DNA from: Verrucomicrobiota bacterium
GTDB taxonomy: Bacteria; Verrucomicrobiota; Verrucomicrobiia; Chthoniobacterales; JAFAMB01
Length of the DNA stretch: 41,731 bases
Direction: 5' to 3'
Assembly: GCA_019247695.1 (NCBI GenBank)
Contig: JAFBAP010000090.1
Location: 1 to 41,731, forward strand
Position 1 is the first letter of the stretch. The number at the start of each line of letters is the position of its first letter. Below are positions 8,059 through 16,998 of this stretch, one piece after another. The notes under the pieces were generated by a model. That model saw only the letters and a program-made list of their open reading frames with translations. It was not told the origin of the DNA and made no database searches. The position numbers and the translations under genes are program-made.

Positions 8059-9170
8059 CCGACGTCCTCTTTGCCATTGCCATCTCGCTGGCCAAAACCC
8101 TCGGTCTGATCTTCCTGGTCGTGCTGCCGATGGTGTCGTACACGGTCTACGCCGAACGGCGCGTGAGCGCGATGATCCAGGACCGGATCGGCCCGAACCG
8201 CGTCGGCCCGCTCGGCCTCCTGCAGCCGATCGCCGACGCACTCAAGCTGCTGCTCAAAGAGGATTTCACCCCGGCACACGTAAACAAGTTTTATTACTGG
8301 CTGGCGCCCGCCTGCGCCATGGCGCCCTCGATGATGGCGCTGGCCGTGATCCCTTTCGGCAGCCAGATCTGGGGACAACCGATGGTCGTGGCCAATGTCG
8401 ACATCGGCGTGCTCTGGGTCTTCGCCGTGTCATCCCTGGGCGTCTACGGGATCGTCCTCGCCGGCTGGTCGTCCAATTCCAAGTACCCGTTTCTCGGCGG
8501 GATCCGCTCCAGCTCGCAGATGATCTCCTACGAGCTGTCCCTGGGGCTTTCCGTCGTTCCCATTTTTCTCCTCTGCGGGACGTTGAACCTGCCGAAAATC
8601 GTCGATTATCAGATCCATCACGGGTGGCTGATCTCCCCCTTCTGGCTGAAAGGATTAAGCCCGGATGGGATTCTGCACTCGTTCGACTTGTGGAAGCTGC
8701 TGCTCTGGATCCCCCTCTTCAGCGCCTTCATCGTCTTTACGGTCTCGATGTTCGCCGAGACCAACCGCTTGCCCTTTGACCTGCCCGAGTCCGAAACCGA
8801 GCTGGTCGGCGGTTACCACACCGAATATTCGTCGATGAAGTTCGCCTTGTTTTTCCTCGGCGAATACGCGGCCATGATCACCGGTTCGGCGGTGATCGTC
8901 ACCCTGTTTTTCGGCGCCTGGTACGTTCCCGGAATCCCGGTCAGCGTCGCCAACCCGTATTCGGTCTGGGGCGTGATTCTCGGCCTGGTCCATATCACCT
9001 GCTTCTTTGCCAAAGTCGCGCTTTTGCTATTCTTTTTTATCTGGGTGCGCTGGACGGTACCGCGGTTCCGTTTTGACCAGCTCATGCACCTGGGCTGGTA
9101 TTACTTTTTTGAGATTGCCCTGGTTAACATCCTTCTCATGGCGATCATCCTGGCAGTGATGCCTAAATAG
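8055..9170 (+). CDS. nuoH: NADH-quinone oxidoreductase subunit H (NuoH)
   Basis: Membrane subunit joining the peripheral arm to the proton-pumping arm and lining the quinone tunnel. Multiple transmembrane helices are evident, with family signatures [20 protein letters not shown] near residues 30-50 and [20 protein letters not shown] in the second half. The 371-residue length is typical for this type. The start ATG overlaps the nuoG stop (ATGA). It is followed by a 44-bp spacer holding a tandem octamer. Confidence 0.97.
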   Translation: MTDVLFAIAISLAKTLGLIFLVVLPMVSYTVYAERRVSAMIQDRIGPNRVGPLGLLQPIADALKLLLKEDFTPAHVNKFYYWLAPACAMAPSMMALAVIPFGSQIWGQPMVVANVDIGVLWVFAVSSLGVYGIVLAGWSSNSKYPFLGGIRSSSQMISYELSLGLSVVPIFLLCGTLNLPKIVDYQIHHGWLISPFWLKGLSPDGILHSFDLWKLLLWIPLFSAFIVFTVSMFAETNRLPFDLPESETELVGGYHTEYSSMKFALFFLGEYAAMITGSAVIVTLFFGAWYVPGIPVSVANPYSVWGVILGLVHITCFFAKVALLLFFFIWVRWTVPRFRFDQLMHLGWYYFFEIALVNILLMAIILAVMPK

Positions 9171-9171
9171 A

Positions 9172-9211
9172 AGACTAGGAGAGTAGGAGAGTAGGAGAGT
9201 AGGAGAGAGTT
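9172..9211 (+). repeat. Tandem octamer (AGAGTAGG) carrying repeated ribosome-binding-like sites
   Basis: The nuoH-nuoI spacer consists of 8-bp units: AGACTAGG, three exact AGAGTAGG, then AGAGAGTT. Their junctions produce AGGAGAG four times. The last copy (9201-9207) ends 7 bases before the nuoI ATG at 9215 and is a good Shine-Dalgarno sequence; the upstream copies are spaced 8 bases apart. Copy-number change by slippage would move or remove sites. Confidence 0.9.
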
Positions 9212-9214
9212 TTT

Positions 9215-9745
9215 ATGGCTTACGTCGTTTCCCGCCCCAAGCTTACCCTGGCCGAAAAGGCTTACCTGCCTGCGTTGATGGCCGGTCTGGGCATCACCAT
9301 CAAGCATTTCTTCAACGTCCTCAGCGGCAGGCGCAAGGTGACCATGCAGTACCCCGAAGAAAAGTGGGATTCGCACCTGCCTCCGTATTATCGCGGGGCG
9401 CCGACGCTGGTGAAGGATGAGCACGGTCGCGAACGCTGCGTGGCCTGCCAGCTTTGCGAATTCATCTGCCCGCCGCGGGCCATCAAAATCAAGCCGGGCG
9501 AAATCCCGGAAGGGAGCCGCTGGCGCAAGGTTGAAAAGTTTCCGGAACGATTTGAGATCGACATGATCCGGTGTATTTACTGCGGGCTTTGCGAAGAGGT
9601 CTGCCCCGAGCAGGCGATCTTTCTACGGAAAGATTACGCGATCACCGGGCTGAGCCGGGCGGAGATGGTGCACGACAAGGAGAAGCTGTACGAGCTTGGC
9701 GGCGTCATGACCGGCTTGGTCCATAAATGGAACGAAAAGAAATAA
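9215..9745 (+). CDS. nuoI: NADH-quinone oxidoreductase subunit I (NuoI, 23-kDa ferredoxin-like)
   Basis: Ferredoxin-like subunit bearing two [4Fe-4S] clusters that relay electrons toward NuoB. Both ligand motifs are intact: C75, C78, C81, C85 and C120, C123, C126, C130. The length of 176 residues is normal. An AGGAGAG ribosome-binding site from the upstream octamer array fixes the ATG at 9215. nuoJ begins 7 bp after its stop. Confidence 0.97.
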   Translation: MAYVVSRPKLTLAEKAYLPALMAGLGITIKHFFNVLSGRRKVTMQYPEEKWDSHLPPYYRGAPTLVKDEHGRERCVACQLCEFICPPRAIKIKPGEIPEGSRWRKVEKFPERFEIDMIRCIYCGLCEEVCPEQAIFLRKDYAITGLSRAEMVHDKEKLYELGGVMTGLVHKWNEKK

Positions 9746-9752
9746 TCGCCCG

Positions 9753-10256
9753 ATGGCTCCGGCGCTCTTTTGGACGTTCGCAGCGATCATGCTCGTTTTC
9801 GGGTTGCTGGTGGTGGTCAGCCGTAACCCGGTGGCAAGTGCGCTCAGCCTGGTCGCCTGTTTTCTCGGTTTGGCGGCCCTGTACTTTTCGCTCGACGCCT
9901 CCTTCATCGGCGTCATCCAGATCCTCGTCTACGCCGGCGCGGTGATGGTGCTGTTCCTGTTTATCATCATGCTGTTTGACCTCAGGGTGGAGGCGCGGCG
10001 CAAGATGAACGTTTCCGCCGTGTTTGGCGGGGTCGTGGTGGTGACGCTATTCATGAGGGTGCTGTTCGACGTCGCGTACAGTTTTCAGAACGGCAATGCC
10101 GCTTTTCCGGCGATCGAGCGCCGGCCTGAGGGCGACGCCTGGCACATCGGCATGACGCTTTTTCAAACGTACAACCTGCCCTTTCAGGTTATCGCCACCC
10201 TGGTGCTGGTCGCTTCCATCGGCGTTGTCCTGCTCAGCAAACGCGAGCTCAAGTGA
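9753..10256 (+). CDS. nuoJ: NADH-quinone oxidoreductase subunit J (NuoJ)
   Basis: Membrane subunit of complex I with five predicted hydrophobic helices in 167 residues. The segment IQILVYAGAVMVLFLFIIML is the conserved third helix with its pi-bulge region. The start is the ATG at 9753, just after nuoI. The gene is followed by an 80-bp spacer with a heptamer array, unusually long for this operon. Confidence 0.95.
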   Translation: MAPALFWTFAAIMLVFGLLVVVSRNPVASALSLVACFLGLAALYFSLDASFIGVIQILVYAGAVMVLFLFIIMLFDLRVEARRKMNVSAVFGGVVVVTLFMRVLFDVAYSFQNGNAAFPAIERRPEGDAWHIGMTLFQTYNLPFQVIATLVLVASIGVVLLSKRELK

Positions 10257-10289
10257 ACCACCGTTCCAGCGCCAAAGCGTGACAGAACG

Positions 10290-10331
10290 CCCGACACCCG
10301 CCACCCGTCACCCGACACCCGCCACCCACCC
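10290..10331 (-). repeat. Heptamer array C between nuoJ and nuoK
   Basis: Units CCCGACA, CCCGCCA, CCCGTCA, CCCGACA, CCCGCCA and a degenerate CCCACCC. Read on the minus strand they are GGGTGTC, GGGTGGC and GGGTGAC, that is, the same GRGTRNC family as arrays A and B. The array ends 5 bases before the nuoK ATG and occupies the place of its ribosome-binding site. Confidence 0.85.
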
Positions 10332-10336
10332 GTCCC

Positions 10337-10654
10337 ATGGTCACCCTTAACGACTACCTGCTCGTCAGCGGCCTCTTGTTCACCATCGGGTTTGCGGGCG
10401 TGATGCTGCGGCGCAACCTCATCATCATTTACATGGCCCTGGAACTGATGTTGAACGCCGCAAACCTTTCGCTGGTCGGCTTTTCCCGCTTTAACATCCA
10501 GAATAACCTGCCGGATTTTAACGCGCAGGTTTTCGTCTTTTTCATCATCACCGTTGCCGCCGCCGAAGTGGCCGTCGGCCTCGCCATCATTGTGGCACTC
10601 TACCGCGCCCGGCAGACCACCCACGTGGAAGATCTCACCTCGCTCAAATTTTAG
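10337..10654 (+). CDS. nuoK: NADH-quinone oxidoreductase subunit K (NuoK)
   Basis: Small antiporter-like membrane subunit with three transmembrane helices in 105 residues. The family pattern [20 protein letters not shown] includes the conserved membrane Glu of the second helix, and [12 protein letters not shown] contains the third-helix Glu. The start ATG follows the CCC-rich heptamer spacer and has no Shine-Dalgarno sequence, so translation may depend on upstream ribosomes. nuoL follows after 3 bp. Confidence 0.96.
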   Translation: MVTLNDYLLVSGLLFTIGFAGVMLRRNLIIIYMALELMLNAANLSLVGFSRFNIQNNLPDFNAQVFVFFIITVAAAEVAVGLAIIVALYRARQTTHVEDLTSLKF

Positions 10655-10657
10655 GTT

Positions 10658-12448
10658 ATGAATCCCCTTCCCTGGATCATCCTGTTCTGCCCGCTGGTGG
10701 CGGCGGCCGTCATTGCCCTGTTTACCCGGCGGCTGCCGAAGTTGAGCTCTTATCTGTCGGTTGCAGCCGTGGCCGTTTCGTTCCTGGCCGCGCTCCCCGT
10801 GTTTGCCGGTCCGGATCAAACCGGCGGCTTCAATTGGGTTGACGTGGGCAGTTTCCGGATACCTTTCGGCTACCTGATCGACGGCTACAGCAAGATGATG
10901 CTGCTGGTGGTGACCGGCGTCGGGCTGCTGATCCACATCTACTCGATCGGTTACATGGCGGATGATCGTGGCCGGTCCCGCTACTTTGCCGGCCTCTCGT
11001 TGTTCATGTTTTCGATGCTCGGCATCGTGCTCGCGAATAACTTCGTCATGATGTTTGTGTCCTGGGAGTTGGTCGGCGTCAGCTCCTACCTGCTGATCGG
11101 GCATTGGTTCGAGCGTGCCTCGGCTGCGGATGCGGCCAACAAGGCGTTCCTGGTGAACCGGATCGGCGACTTCGGTTTCATGCTCGGGATCCTGATGATC
11201 TGGAGCGCTTCGGGCTCCCTGCTTTTTACTGACCTTGCCTCGAAGTGGGCCGGCTTGAACTTGTCGCCGGCTTACCTGGCCGCAGCGGCGCTCCTGGTGT
11301 TTTGCGGGGCGGTGGGTAAGTCCGCCCAGTTTCCCCTGCACGTCTGGCTGCCTGACGCCATGGAGGGTCCGACGCCTGTGTCAGCCCTCATCCACGCTGC
11401 GACAATGGTGGCGGCAGGCGTTTACATGCTGGCCCGGGTTTTCTTCCTGTTTCAAGCGCAACCCGCCACGCTCACCGTGGTGCTGACGATCGGTCTCATC
11501 ACCTCCCTGCTTGCAGCCCTGATGGCGACCCAGCAGGACGACATCAAGCGGATCCTCGCCTACTCAACGCTTTCTCAGCTCGGGTTGATGGTCGCCGGGG
11601 TCGGGTTGGCCGTGCCGCAGGCCGCCCTGTTTCACCTGTTCACCCACGCCTTTTTCAAAGCACTCCTGTTCCTGGGCGCCGGTTCGGTGATCCACAGCCT
11701 CCATCACGAGCAGAACATCTGGCGCATGGGCGGCCTGCAACACAAAATGCCCGTCACTTTCTGGACGTTCGCTCTCGCCACCCTGGCCCTGATCGGCTGC
11801 CCGCCCTTTGCCGGTTTCTGGAGCAAGGACAGCATCGTGGCGGCGGCGTTTGCGCGGCAACCGGTCATCGGGGGCGTCGTCTCGGTGGTCAATTTTTTCA
11901 CGGCCTACTACATGACCCGGCTCTTCGTGGTTGCGTTCCTCGGCCACGCCCGATCGCAGAATGCCGAGCATGCCCACGAGTCTCCTCCGGTCATGACGCG
12001 GCCGCTCGTCGTGCTCGCGATTCCCTCGGCGTTCATCGGGCTGCCGTTCGTGGCCCCGCTGTTTCTTCCTTTCCTGGAACACGAGGCCGTGGCCGCCCTC
12101 GCCATTCTCGTCTCGCTCGCGGTCCTGGTTGCAGGTGTCCTGGCGGCTTTTGCCCTTTACCGTGACCAGGACAGCGATTCGATCCGCATACCGCTGTTCG
12201 AAAACCGATTTTACATCGACCAGTTCTACAACCGCCTCGTTCGCTGGACCCAGGACGCGCTGGCGGCAACTTCGGCCTTCGTCGATCGCTGGATCATTGA
12301 CGGCGGCATCATTCGCGGGATGGGCGGCGTCACCTGGGGCTTTGGGTTTGCCCTCCGGTTTCTTCAGATCGGCAACCTGCAGGCGTACGTCTTCCTGTTC
12401 GGGCTCGGCGTCGTGCTTCTGCTTTACCTGGTGTTATTCGCCTCTTAA
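10658..12448 (+). CDS. nuoL: NADH-quinone oxidoreductase subunit L (NuoL)
   Basis: Distal proton-pumping subunit related to Mrp antiporters. It has about 15-16 hydrophobic helices in 596 residues, with the antiporter core signature VGKSAQFPLHVWLPDAMEGP followed by TPVSALIHAATMVAAGVYML. The C-terminal lateral helix region is present and ends in a hydrophobic segment. The start ATG lies 3 bp after nuoK and nuoM starts within 7 bp of its stop, so the genes are tightly coupled. Confidence 0.97.
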   Translation: MNPLPWIILFCPLVAAAVIALFTRRLPKLSSYLSVAAVAVSFLAALPVFAGPDQTGGFNWVDVGSFRIPFGYLIDGYSKMMLLVVTGVGLLIHIYSIGYMADDRGRSRYFAGLSLFMFSMLGIVLANNFVMMFVSWELVGVSSYLLIGHWFERASAADAANKAFLVNRIGDFGFMLGILMIWSASGSLLFTDLASKWAGLNLSPAYLAAAALLVFCGAVGKSAQFPLHVWLPDAMEGPTPVSALIHAATMVAAGVYMLARVFFLFQAQPATLTVVLTIGLITSLLAALMATQQDDIKRILAYSTLSQLGLMVAGVGLAVPQAALFHLFTHAFFKALLFLGAGSVIHSLHHEQNIWRMGGLQHKMPVTFWTFALATLALIGCPPFAGFWSKDSIVAAAFARQPVIGGVVSVVNFFTAYYMTRLFVVAFLGHARSQNAEHAHESPPVMTRPLVVLAIPSAFIGLPFVAPLFLPFLEHEAVAALAILVSLAVLVAGVLAAFALYRDQDSDSIRIPLFENRFYIDQFYNRLVRWTQDALAATSAFVDRWIIDGGIIRGMGGVTWGFGFALRFLQIGNLQAYVFLFGLGVVLLLYLVLFAS

Positions 12449-12451
12449 CTA

Positions 12452-13933
12452 GTGATGAACTTTCTCGTCCACCTCACCTACCTTGCGCCGCTGCTGGGCG
12501 GGCTTATCATCCTTGCCGGGGCGCCGCCGCGCCGGACGGCTCTCGGAGTCGGCATCCTGGCTGCCGTGGCGGCCACCATCCTTTTCCTGGGGTACGACTA
12601 TCACCGGGGTGGCTATCAGTTTCTCTCCAGCTTGAGCTTAGTACCGGCGTGGGATCTGAAAATTCTGGCCGGCGTGGACGGTTTGAACGCCACGATCCTG
12701 TTCCTGACCTCCATCGTCGGCTTCGCCGCCGTCTGGATGTCCCCCGCCCTGGCCGAGGGACAACGCCCCTACATGGCCTGCGTCCTGTTCATCGCTGCCG
12801 GTGCAGCCGGCGCGTTCGCCTCGCTCGATCTGTTCTTCTTCTATGCGTTTCATGAGTTGGCGTTGATCCCGACCTTTTTGATGATCGGCATCTGGGGGTC
12901 CGGCAGCCGGCAGGCCGCCGCCTGGAAGATCACGCTTTACCTTTCCACCGGCAGCATCATCCTCCTGGTGGGCCTCATCGGCCTTTACCTGCTGCCGGCT
13001 CCGGATCAGCGCACCTTCGACATCCCCAAACTCCAGCATCTCGCCGCTACGGGCGTCTTCGACGGCCCAGGCTCGCGCACCGTTTACCTTCTGTTGCTGG
13101 TCGGCTTCGGCATCCTGGTCTCGCTCTTTCCATTTCATACCTGGGCGCCCCCGGCGTATGCCTCCGCGCCGGTACCCGTGGCGATGCTGCATGCCGGCGT
13201 ACTGAAGAAATTCGGGTTGTACGGCCTGTTGCGTCTGGCCCTGCCCTTGATGCCCCATGCCGCCCAGCATTGGACCTGGCTGCTCCTCATCCTTTTGGCC
13301 GGTAACCTCCTCTTTGTGGGTTTGGCGACGATTGCCCAGAAACAACTCGATCTGACCCTCGGCTACTCGAGCGTCATGCACATCGGCTACATCTTTCTCG
13401 GCTTGGCGAGTTTTAACCTCATCGGCGTGACCGGCGCGACCTTGCTCATGCTCGCGCACGGCCTTTCGATTGCGGCCCTGTTCGCCCTCAGCGGCGAATT
13501 GCGCAAACAGACCGGGACGCTCGAATACCGCAACCTGGGCGGCTTGGCCCGAAACATGCCGGTGCTCACGGTGCTTTTCGGCTTTTGCGTATTCGCCCTC
13601 ATCAGTCTACCGGGATTCGCTAACTTCGCCTCCGAACTACTGGTGTTGTTCGGCGCCTTCAGGAACTCCACCCCCGGCGCCGCCCTCAACCGGTTCCAGA
13701 TCGTCGGCGTCATCGGACTCTGGGGCGTCGTGATCTCGGCCGTTTTCATGCTGCGCGCGTACCGGGCGATCTTTTTCGGGGATCGTCCCTCCCGCTGGCA
13801 GAACCTCAAAGACACGCCATTGTCAGTCACCTGGCCGGTCGGGGTGCTCGTCGCGGCCCTGCTCTTTTTCGGGTTCGCCCCCCAAACGGTCGTGCAGGCC
13901 GTTGAACCGGCCCTCCGGCTCTTCGTGAAATAA
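12452..13933 (+). CDS. nuoM: NADH-quinone oxidoreductase subunit M (NuoM)
   Basis: Antiporter-like proton-pumping subunit, 493 residues with about 14 hydrophobic helices. The conserved FFFYAFHELALIPTFLMIG carries the membrane Glu, and FPFHTWAPPAYASAPVPVAM is the family signature. Start is either GTG at 12452 or the ATG immediately after it at 12455; the two differ by one residue. It lies between nuoL and nuoN with only a few bases on each side. Confidence 0.96.
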   Translation: MMNFLVHLTYLAPLLGGLIILAGAPPRRTALGVGILAAVAATILFLGYDYHRGGYQFLSSLSLVPAWDLKILAGVDGLNATILFLTSIVGFAAVWMSPALAEGQRPYMACVLFIAAGAAGAFASLDLFFFYAFHELALIPTFLMIGIWGSGSRQAAAWKITLYLSTGSIILLVGLIGLYLLPAPDQRTFDIPKLQHLAATGVFDGPGSRTVYLLLLVGFGILVSLFPFHTWAPPAYASAPVPVAMLHAGVLKKFGLYGLLRLALPLMPHAAQHWTWLLLILLAGNLLFVGLATIAQKQLDLTLGYSSVMHIGYIFLGLASFNLIGVTGATLLMLAHGLSIAALFALSGELRKQTGTLEYRNLGGLARNMPVLTVLFGFCVFALISLPGFANFASELLVLFGAFRNSTPGAALNRFQIVGVIGLWGVVISAVFMLRAYRAIFFGDRPSRWQNLKDTPLSVTWPVGVLVAALLFFGFAPQTVVQAVEPALRLFVK

Positions 13934-13938
13934 CCGCT

Positions 13939-15378
13939 ATGCCCTCTTACCTCGTCGAACTCCTGGTTCTCGTGCTCGGCCTGGCGCTGTTGCTGGCCGA
14001 GTCGTTCTTCCCGGCCGGACAGCGGCGCGATGTGCTCGCCGGCGTCGGCATAATCGGGCTGGCTGTCGTTTTCCTCCTGCTTCAGTTCGTGCCGTTCAGC
14101 CCTTCGGGCAGCCCCTCCTATGTCTCTGATGCGCCGGCGCTTTTCTTCAAGAAGTTCGCCGTTCTGACCACGATCGTCGTTCTGATCATGGCCTTGGATT
14201 ACTCCGAAACCATCCGGCGCTTTATCCATGCCGCCACGCCGCAAGCGGGCCTGGGCGAGTACTATTCGTTACCCATCCTGACCTGTGCCGGGATGATGTG
14301 GATGGCGTCGGCCGCTGATTTCATTCTTATTTTCGTGTCGCTCGAACTGGTCACCATCTCCTTCTACATCCTAGTGGCGTACATGCGGCGCAACGCCGCC
14401 TCCCTCGAAGCCGGGGTCAAATACCTCATTCTGGGCGCCCTCTCGACCGGCTTCATGATTTACGGCATCACCTGGATCTACGGTATCACCCGCCAGACCA
14501 ACCTCGGAGCGATCCAGCAGGTCCTGCCGAGCATCGCTCCGGTTAACCAGCCGGGATTGCTTTTCGGTGCGCTGCTGGTCCTGGTCGGGCTTGGCTTCAA
14601 AATCGCCGCGGCTCCGTTTCAGTTCTGGGTGCCCGACGTTTACCAAGGGGCGCCGACGCCGACCACGGCATTCCTTTCCGTCGGTTCGAAGGCGGTCGGG
14701 TTCATCGTCCTGCTGCGCGTCGTGCAATCGCTGCAGTCGCTGCCTTTCGTGGCGAACAAGGTCGTCCTGGCATTGGTGCTGCTGGCCGCCGCAACGCTGG
14801 TCTACGGTAACATGGCCGCCCTGCCGCAGACCAACTTCAAGCGGCTGCTCGCTTACTCCAGCATCGGGCACGCCGGTTATCTGCTCATGGCCGTCGCCAG
14901 CGTCGGCGTGCAGGATGCCGGCCGGGCGGTGGTCGTCTACCTGGCGGCTTACCTGCTGATGACGCTGCTCTCTTTTCTTGTGCTGATCAATGTGGCCAAC
15001 CATTCCGCCGGTGATGACATCGCGCATTTCAATGGCTTGGCGCGGCGCTCACCGTTTCTCGCCTTCAGTCTGCTGGTTGCAATGATGTCGCTGGCCGGGG
15101 TGCCGCTGACGGCGGGTTTCCTGGGCAAATTCATGGTTTTCAAGGTCGCCTTCGAATCCCGGCAGTTCGTGTTGCTCGTTCTCGCCGTCATCACCGTCGG
15201 GTGCGGCTTTTACTATTACCTTAAAGTGGTGCGGGCCATGTATTGGCAGGCGTCATCAACCGGGGACGCGTCAATTATCAACCTGACCCCGTTGTCCACG
15301 GCCACCATGGCGGTGCTGCTGGTGCTGATCTTTGCCCTCGGCATCTTCCCGCAACTCGCCCTCGGACTCCTGCGGTAA
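13939..15378 (+). CDS. nuoN: NADH-quinone oxidoreductase subunit N (NuoN)
   Basis: Third antiporter-like subunit of the membrane arm, 479 residues with about 14 hydrophobic helices. Recognised by FVSLELVTISFYILVAYMRR, and by KIAAAPFQFWVPDVYQGAPT with the downstream TPTTAFLSVGSKAVGF. It ends the operon. A GTTACCC heptamer array follows 12-20 bases after the stop, and no simple hairpin-U-tract terminator is visible. Confidence 0.96.
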   Translation: MPSYLVELLVLVLGLALLLAESFFPAGQRRDVLAGVGIIGLAVVFLLLQFVPFSPSGSPSYVSDAPALFFKKFAVLTTIVVLIMALDYSETIRRFIHAATPQAGLGEYYSLPILTCAGMMWMASAADFILIFVSLELVTISFYILVAYMRRNAASLEAGVKYLILGALSTGFMIYGITWIYGITRQTNLGAIQQVLPSIAPVNQPGLLFGALLVLVGLGFKIAAAPFQFWVPDVYQGAPTPTTAFLSVGSKAVGFIVLLRVVQSLQSLPFVANKVVLALVLLAAATLVYGNMAALPQTNFKRLLAYSSIGHAGYLLMAVASVGVQDAGRAVVVYLAAYLLMTLLSFLVLINVANHSAGDDIAHFNGLARRSPFLAFSLLVAMMSLAGVPLTAGFLGKFMVFKVAFESRQFVLLVLAVITVGCGFYYYLKVVRAMYWQASSTGDASIINLTPLSTATMAVLLVLIFALGIFPQLALGLLR

Positions 15379-15390
15379 CCGGTTGTCTTC

Positions 15391-15460
15391 CGCACCCGCT
15401 ACCCGCTACCCGTTACCCGCTACCCGTTACCCGTTACCCGTTACCCGTTACGAGTTACTC
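15391..15460 (-). repeat. Heptamer array D between nuoN and the PpiD-like gene
   Basis: Ten 7-bp units (CGCACCC, three GCTACCC, four GTTACCC, GTTACGA, GTTACTC). On the minus strand these are GGGTAGC/GGGTAAC units of the GRGTRNC family. The plus strand has no stop codons, so it creates a false in-frame extension upstream of the true start of the next gene at 15504. Confidence 0.92.
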
Positions 15461-15503
15461 CTTGCGCGCCGGTGCGCCAGAAGGCATTTTCGATTCCTTC
15501 TGT

Positions 15504-16997
15504 ATGTTGGAAACGATTCGCAAACGCCAACGCGCGCTCCTTACCATCATCACCGTCGTCGTGATTGTCGCCTTCGCCTGGTTTTACAATCCGGCCACGT
15601 TCCGGCGTGGCGGGATGGGCATGACGGGCCAACTCGGCAAAGTCAATGGGCACGTGGTAACCATCGAGGAAGTCCAGAAACTCGAGCGCGACCTCAACGT
15701 GGCCATGCAGCTGGGTCTATACGATTTGCCCAGCCAGCTCGCCACCGACGGCCGGAGCCGGGATGAACAGGTGGTGAGTTACGTTTGGAATCTCTTCATC
15801 CTGAGGGATGCCGCGGCTCGCCTCGCCCTGGACCCGACCCCGGACCAGGTCAAGGATGCCGAGAAAAAGCTGGCTGCCTTCCAGACCAACGGCCAGTTCG
15901 ACGGCAGCAAATACCAAAAGCTCGTCGAGACCCTGAGGGGGGGCGGGCTGAGCGCGGCCGATATCGACACGGTGGTGACCGACAATCTCCGGCTGCAGAA
16001 TCTGAACAGCCTGCTGCGTCCTGTTGCTCAACTCCCGGAGGCAATGTTCAAACGCGAATACGAATTCGCGAACCTGAAGATGCACATCGCGGTCATCGCG
16101 TTTAAGCGCGCTGATTTCGAAAAAGGTATTCAGATTACCGACGCCGAGATTAAAAAGTATTACGACGACCAGAAAGATCATTTGCAATCCCCGGAGAAGC
16201 GCAAGATCGCGCTGGTCTCTTTCACGCTGAAGGACGACCAGAAGAATCTGACCGGCGACAAGCGCAACGAAGCGATCAGACCTTTGGCGGAACAGGTCGA
16301 GGCGTTCGCTCAACCTCTCCTCGATAAGCCCTCGGAATTCGAAAAGGTTGCGCAACAGAAAGAAGTGCCTGTCCTGACGACCGGCTTGTTTACCGAGAAC
16401 CAGCCCGATCCGCTGATCTCGGCCGACCCGGCCATCACCCGCGAAGCGTTTAATCTTACCAAGGAAAACCCGGTCAGTGATGTCATCCAGGGCGAGAACG
16501 GCTTTTATATCATCAAGCTGGTGCAGATTGAGCCCAGCCATCCGCTGACCCTCGAACAGGCCAAAGACCAGATCGTTTCTGCCCTGAAGCAGGAAAAGAC
16601 GACCGCTGCGATCGACGCAAAAGCCAAAGAGGTAGAGCACAAGATTGCCGACGACACCAAGGGCGGTCTGGATTTCGTTCAGGCCGCTGAAAAGGCCGGC
16701 TACAAACCCGAATTGCCGCCGCCCTTTGCCTTGAGCGAAGCAAACGCCAGTGACCCGGTGGCCCACGCCCTGGTTGCTAATCGGGTGGAACTCGAGCCGG
16801 GTGAAACGTCCCGGCTGCTTCAGGACGCCGACGGTGCCATGCTGGTTCACCTCGTCGGGCGCGACCCCCTCGATCCCGCCAGGTACGAAGAGGAAAAGAA
16901 ACAGAAATACCCGCTGCTTGATGAGCGCTTCGCCAGCGGGATCACCCGCGAGTGGTTGAGGGTGGAACAGCAGAAAGCCGGGCGCCCGCCCATCTAG
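15504..16997 (+). CDS. Membrane-anchored PpiD/SurA-like peptidyl-prolyl isomerase
   Basis: A 497-residue protein with a short basic N-terminus, one hydrophobic segment at about residues 11-29 and a long hydrophilic, charged region expected in the periplasm. The architecture fits the PpiD/SurA type: an N-terminal helical chaperone domain, then a parvulin-like region including GENGFYIIKLVQIEPSHPLTL (quoted in part), then a C-terminal helical domain. The likely role is folding of envelope or outer-membrane proteins. Parvulin catalytic residues cannot be confirmed by eye, so it may be chaperone-only. The ATG at 15504 was chosen because an upstream open frame runs through array D and is low-complexity. 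The stop is followed within 2 bases by AAAATGCCACAAATG. Confidence 0.8.
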   Translation: MLETIRKRQRALLTIITVVVIVAFAWFYNPATFRRGGMGMTGQLGKVNGHVVTIEEVQKLERDLNVAMQLGLYDLPSQLATDGRSRDEQVVSYVWNLFILRDAAARLALDPTPDQVKDAEKKLAAFQTNGQFDGSKYQKLVETLRGGGLSAADIDTVVTDNLRLQNLNSLLRPVAQLPEAMFKREYEFANLKMHIAVIAFKRADFEKGIQITDAEIKKYYDDQKDHLQSPEKRKIALVSFTLKDDQKNLTGDKRNEAIRPLAEQVEAFAQPLLDKPSEFEKVAQQKEVPVLTTGLFTENQPDPLISADPAITREAFNLTKENPVSDVIQGENGFYIIKLVQIEPSHPLTLEQAKDQIVSALKQEKTTAAIDAKAKEVEHKIADDTKGGLDFVQAAEKAGYKPELPPPFALSEANASDPVAHALVANRVELEPGETSRLLQDADGAMLVHLVGRDPLDPARYEEEKKQKYPLLDERFASGITREWLRVEQQKAGRPPI

Positions 16998-16998
16998 A

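Noticed and set aside
10184-11341. Minus-strand open frame opposite nuoK/nuoL
   Set aside because: Antisense shadow rich in His, Gln and Asp, as expected from reversed hydrophobic codons.
15243-15503. Upstream in-frame extension of the PpiD-like gene
   Set aside because: It overlaps nuoN and then translates heptamer array D (VTRYPLP repeats); the signal-anchor start at 15504 is more credible.
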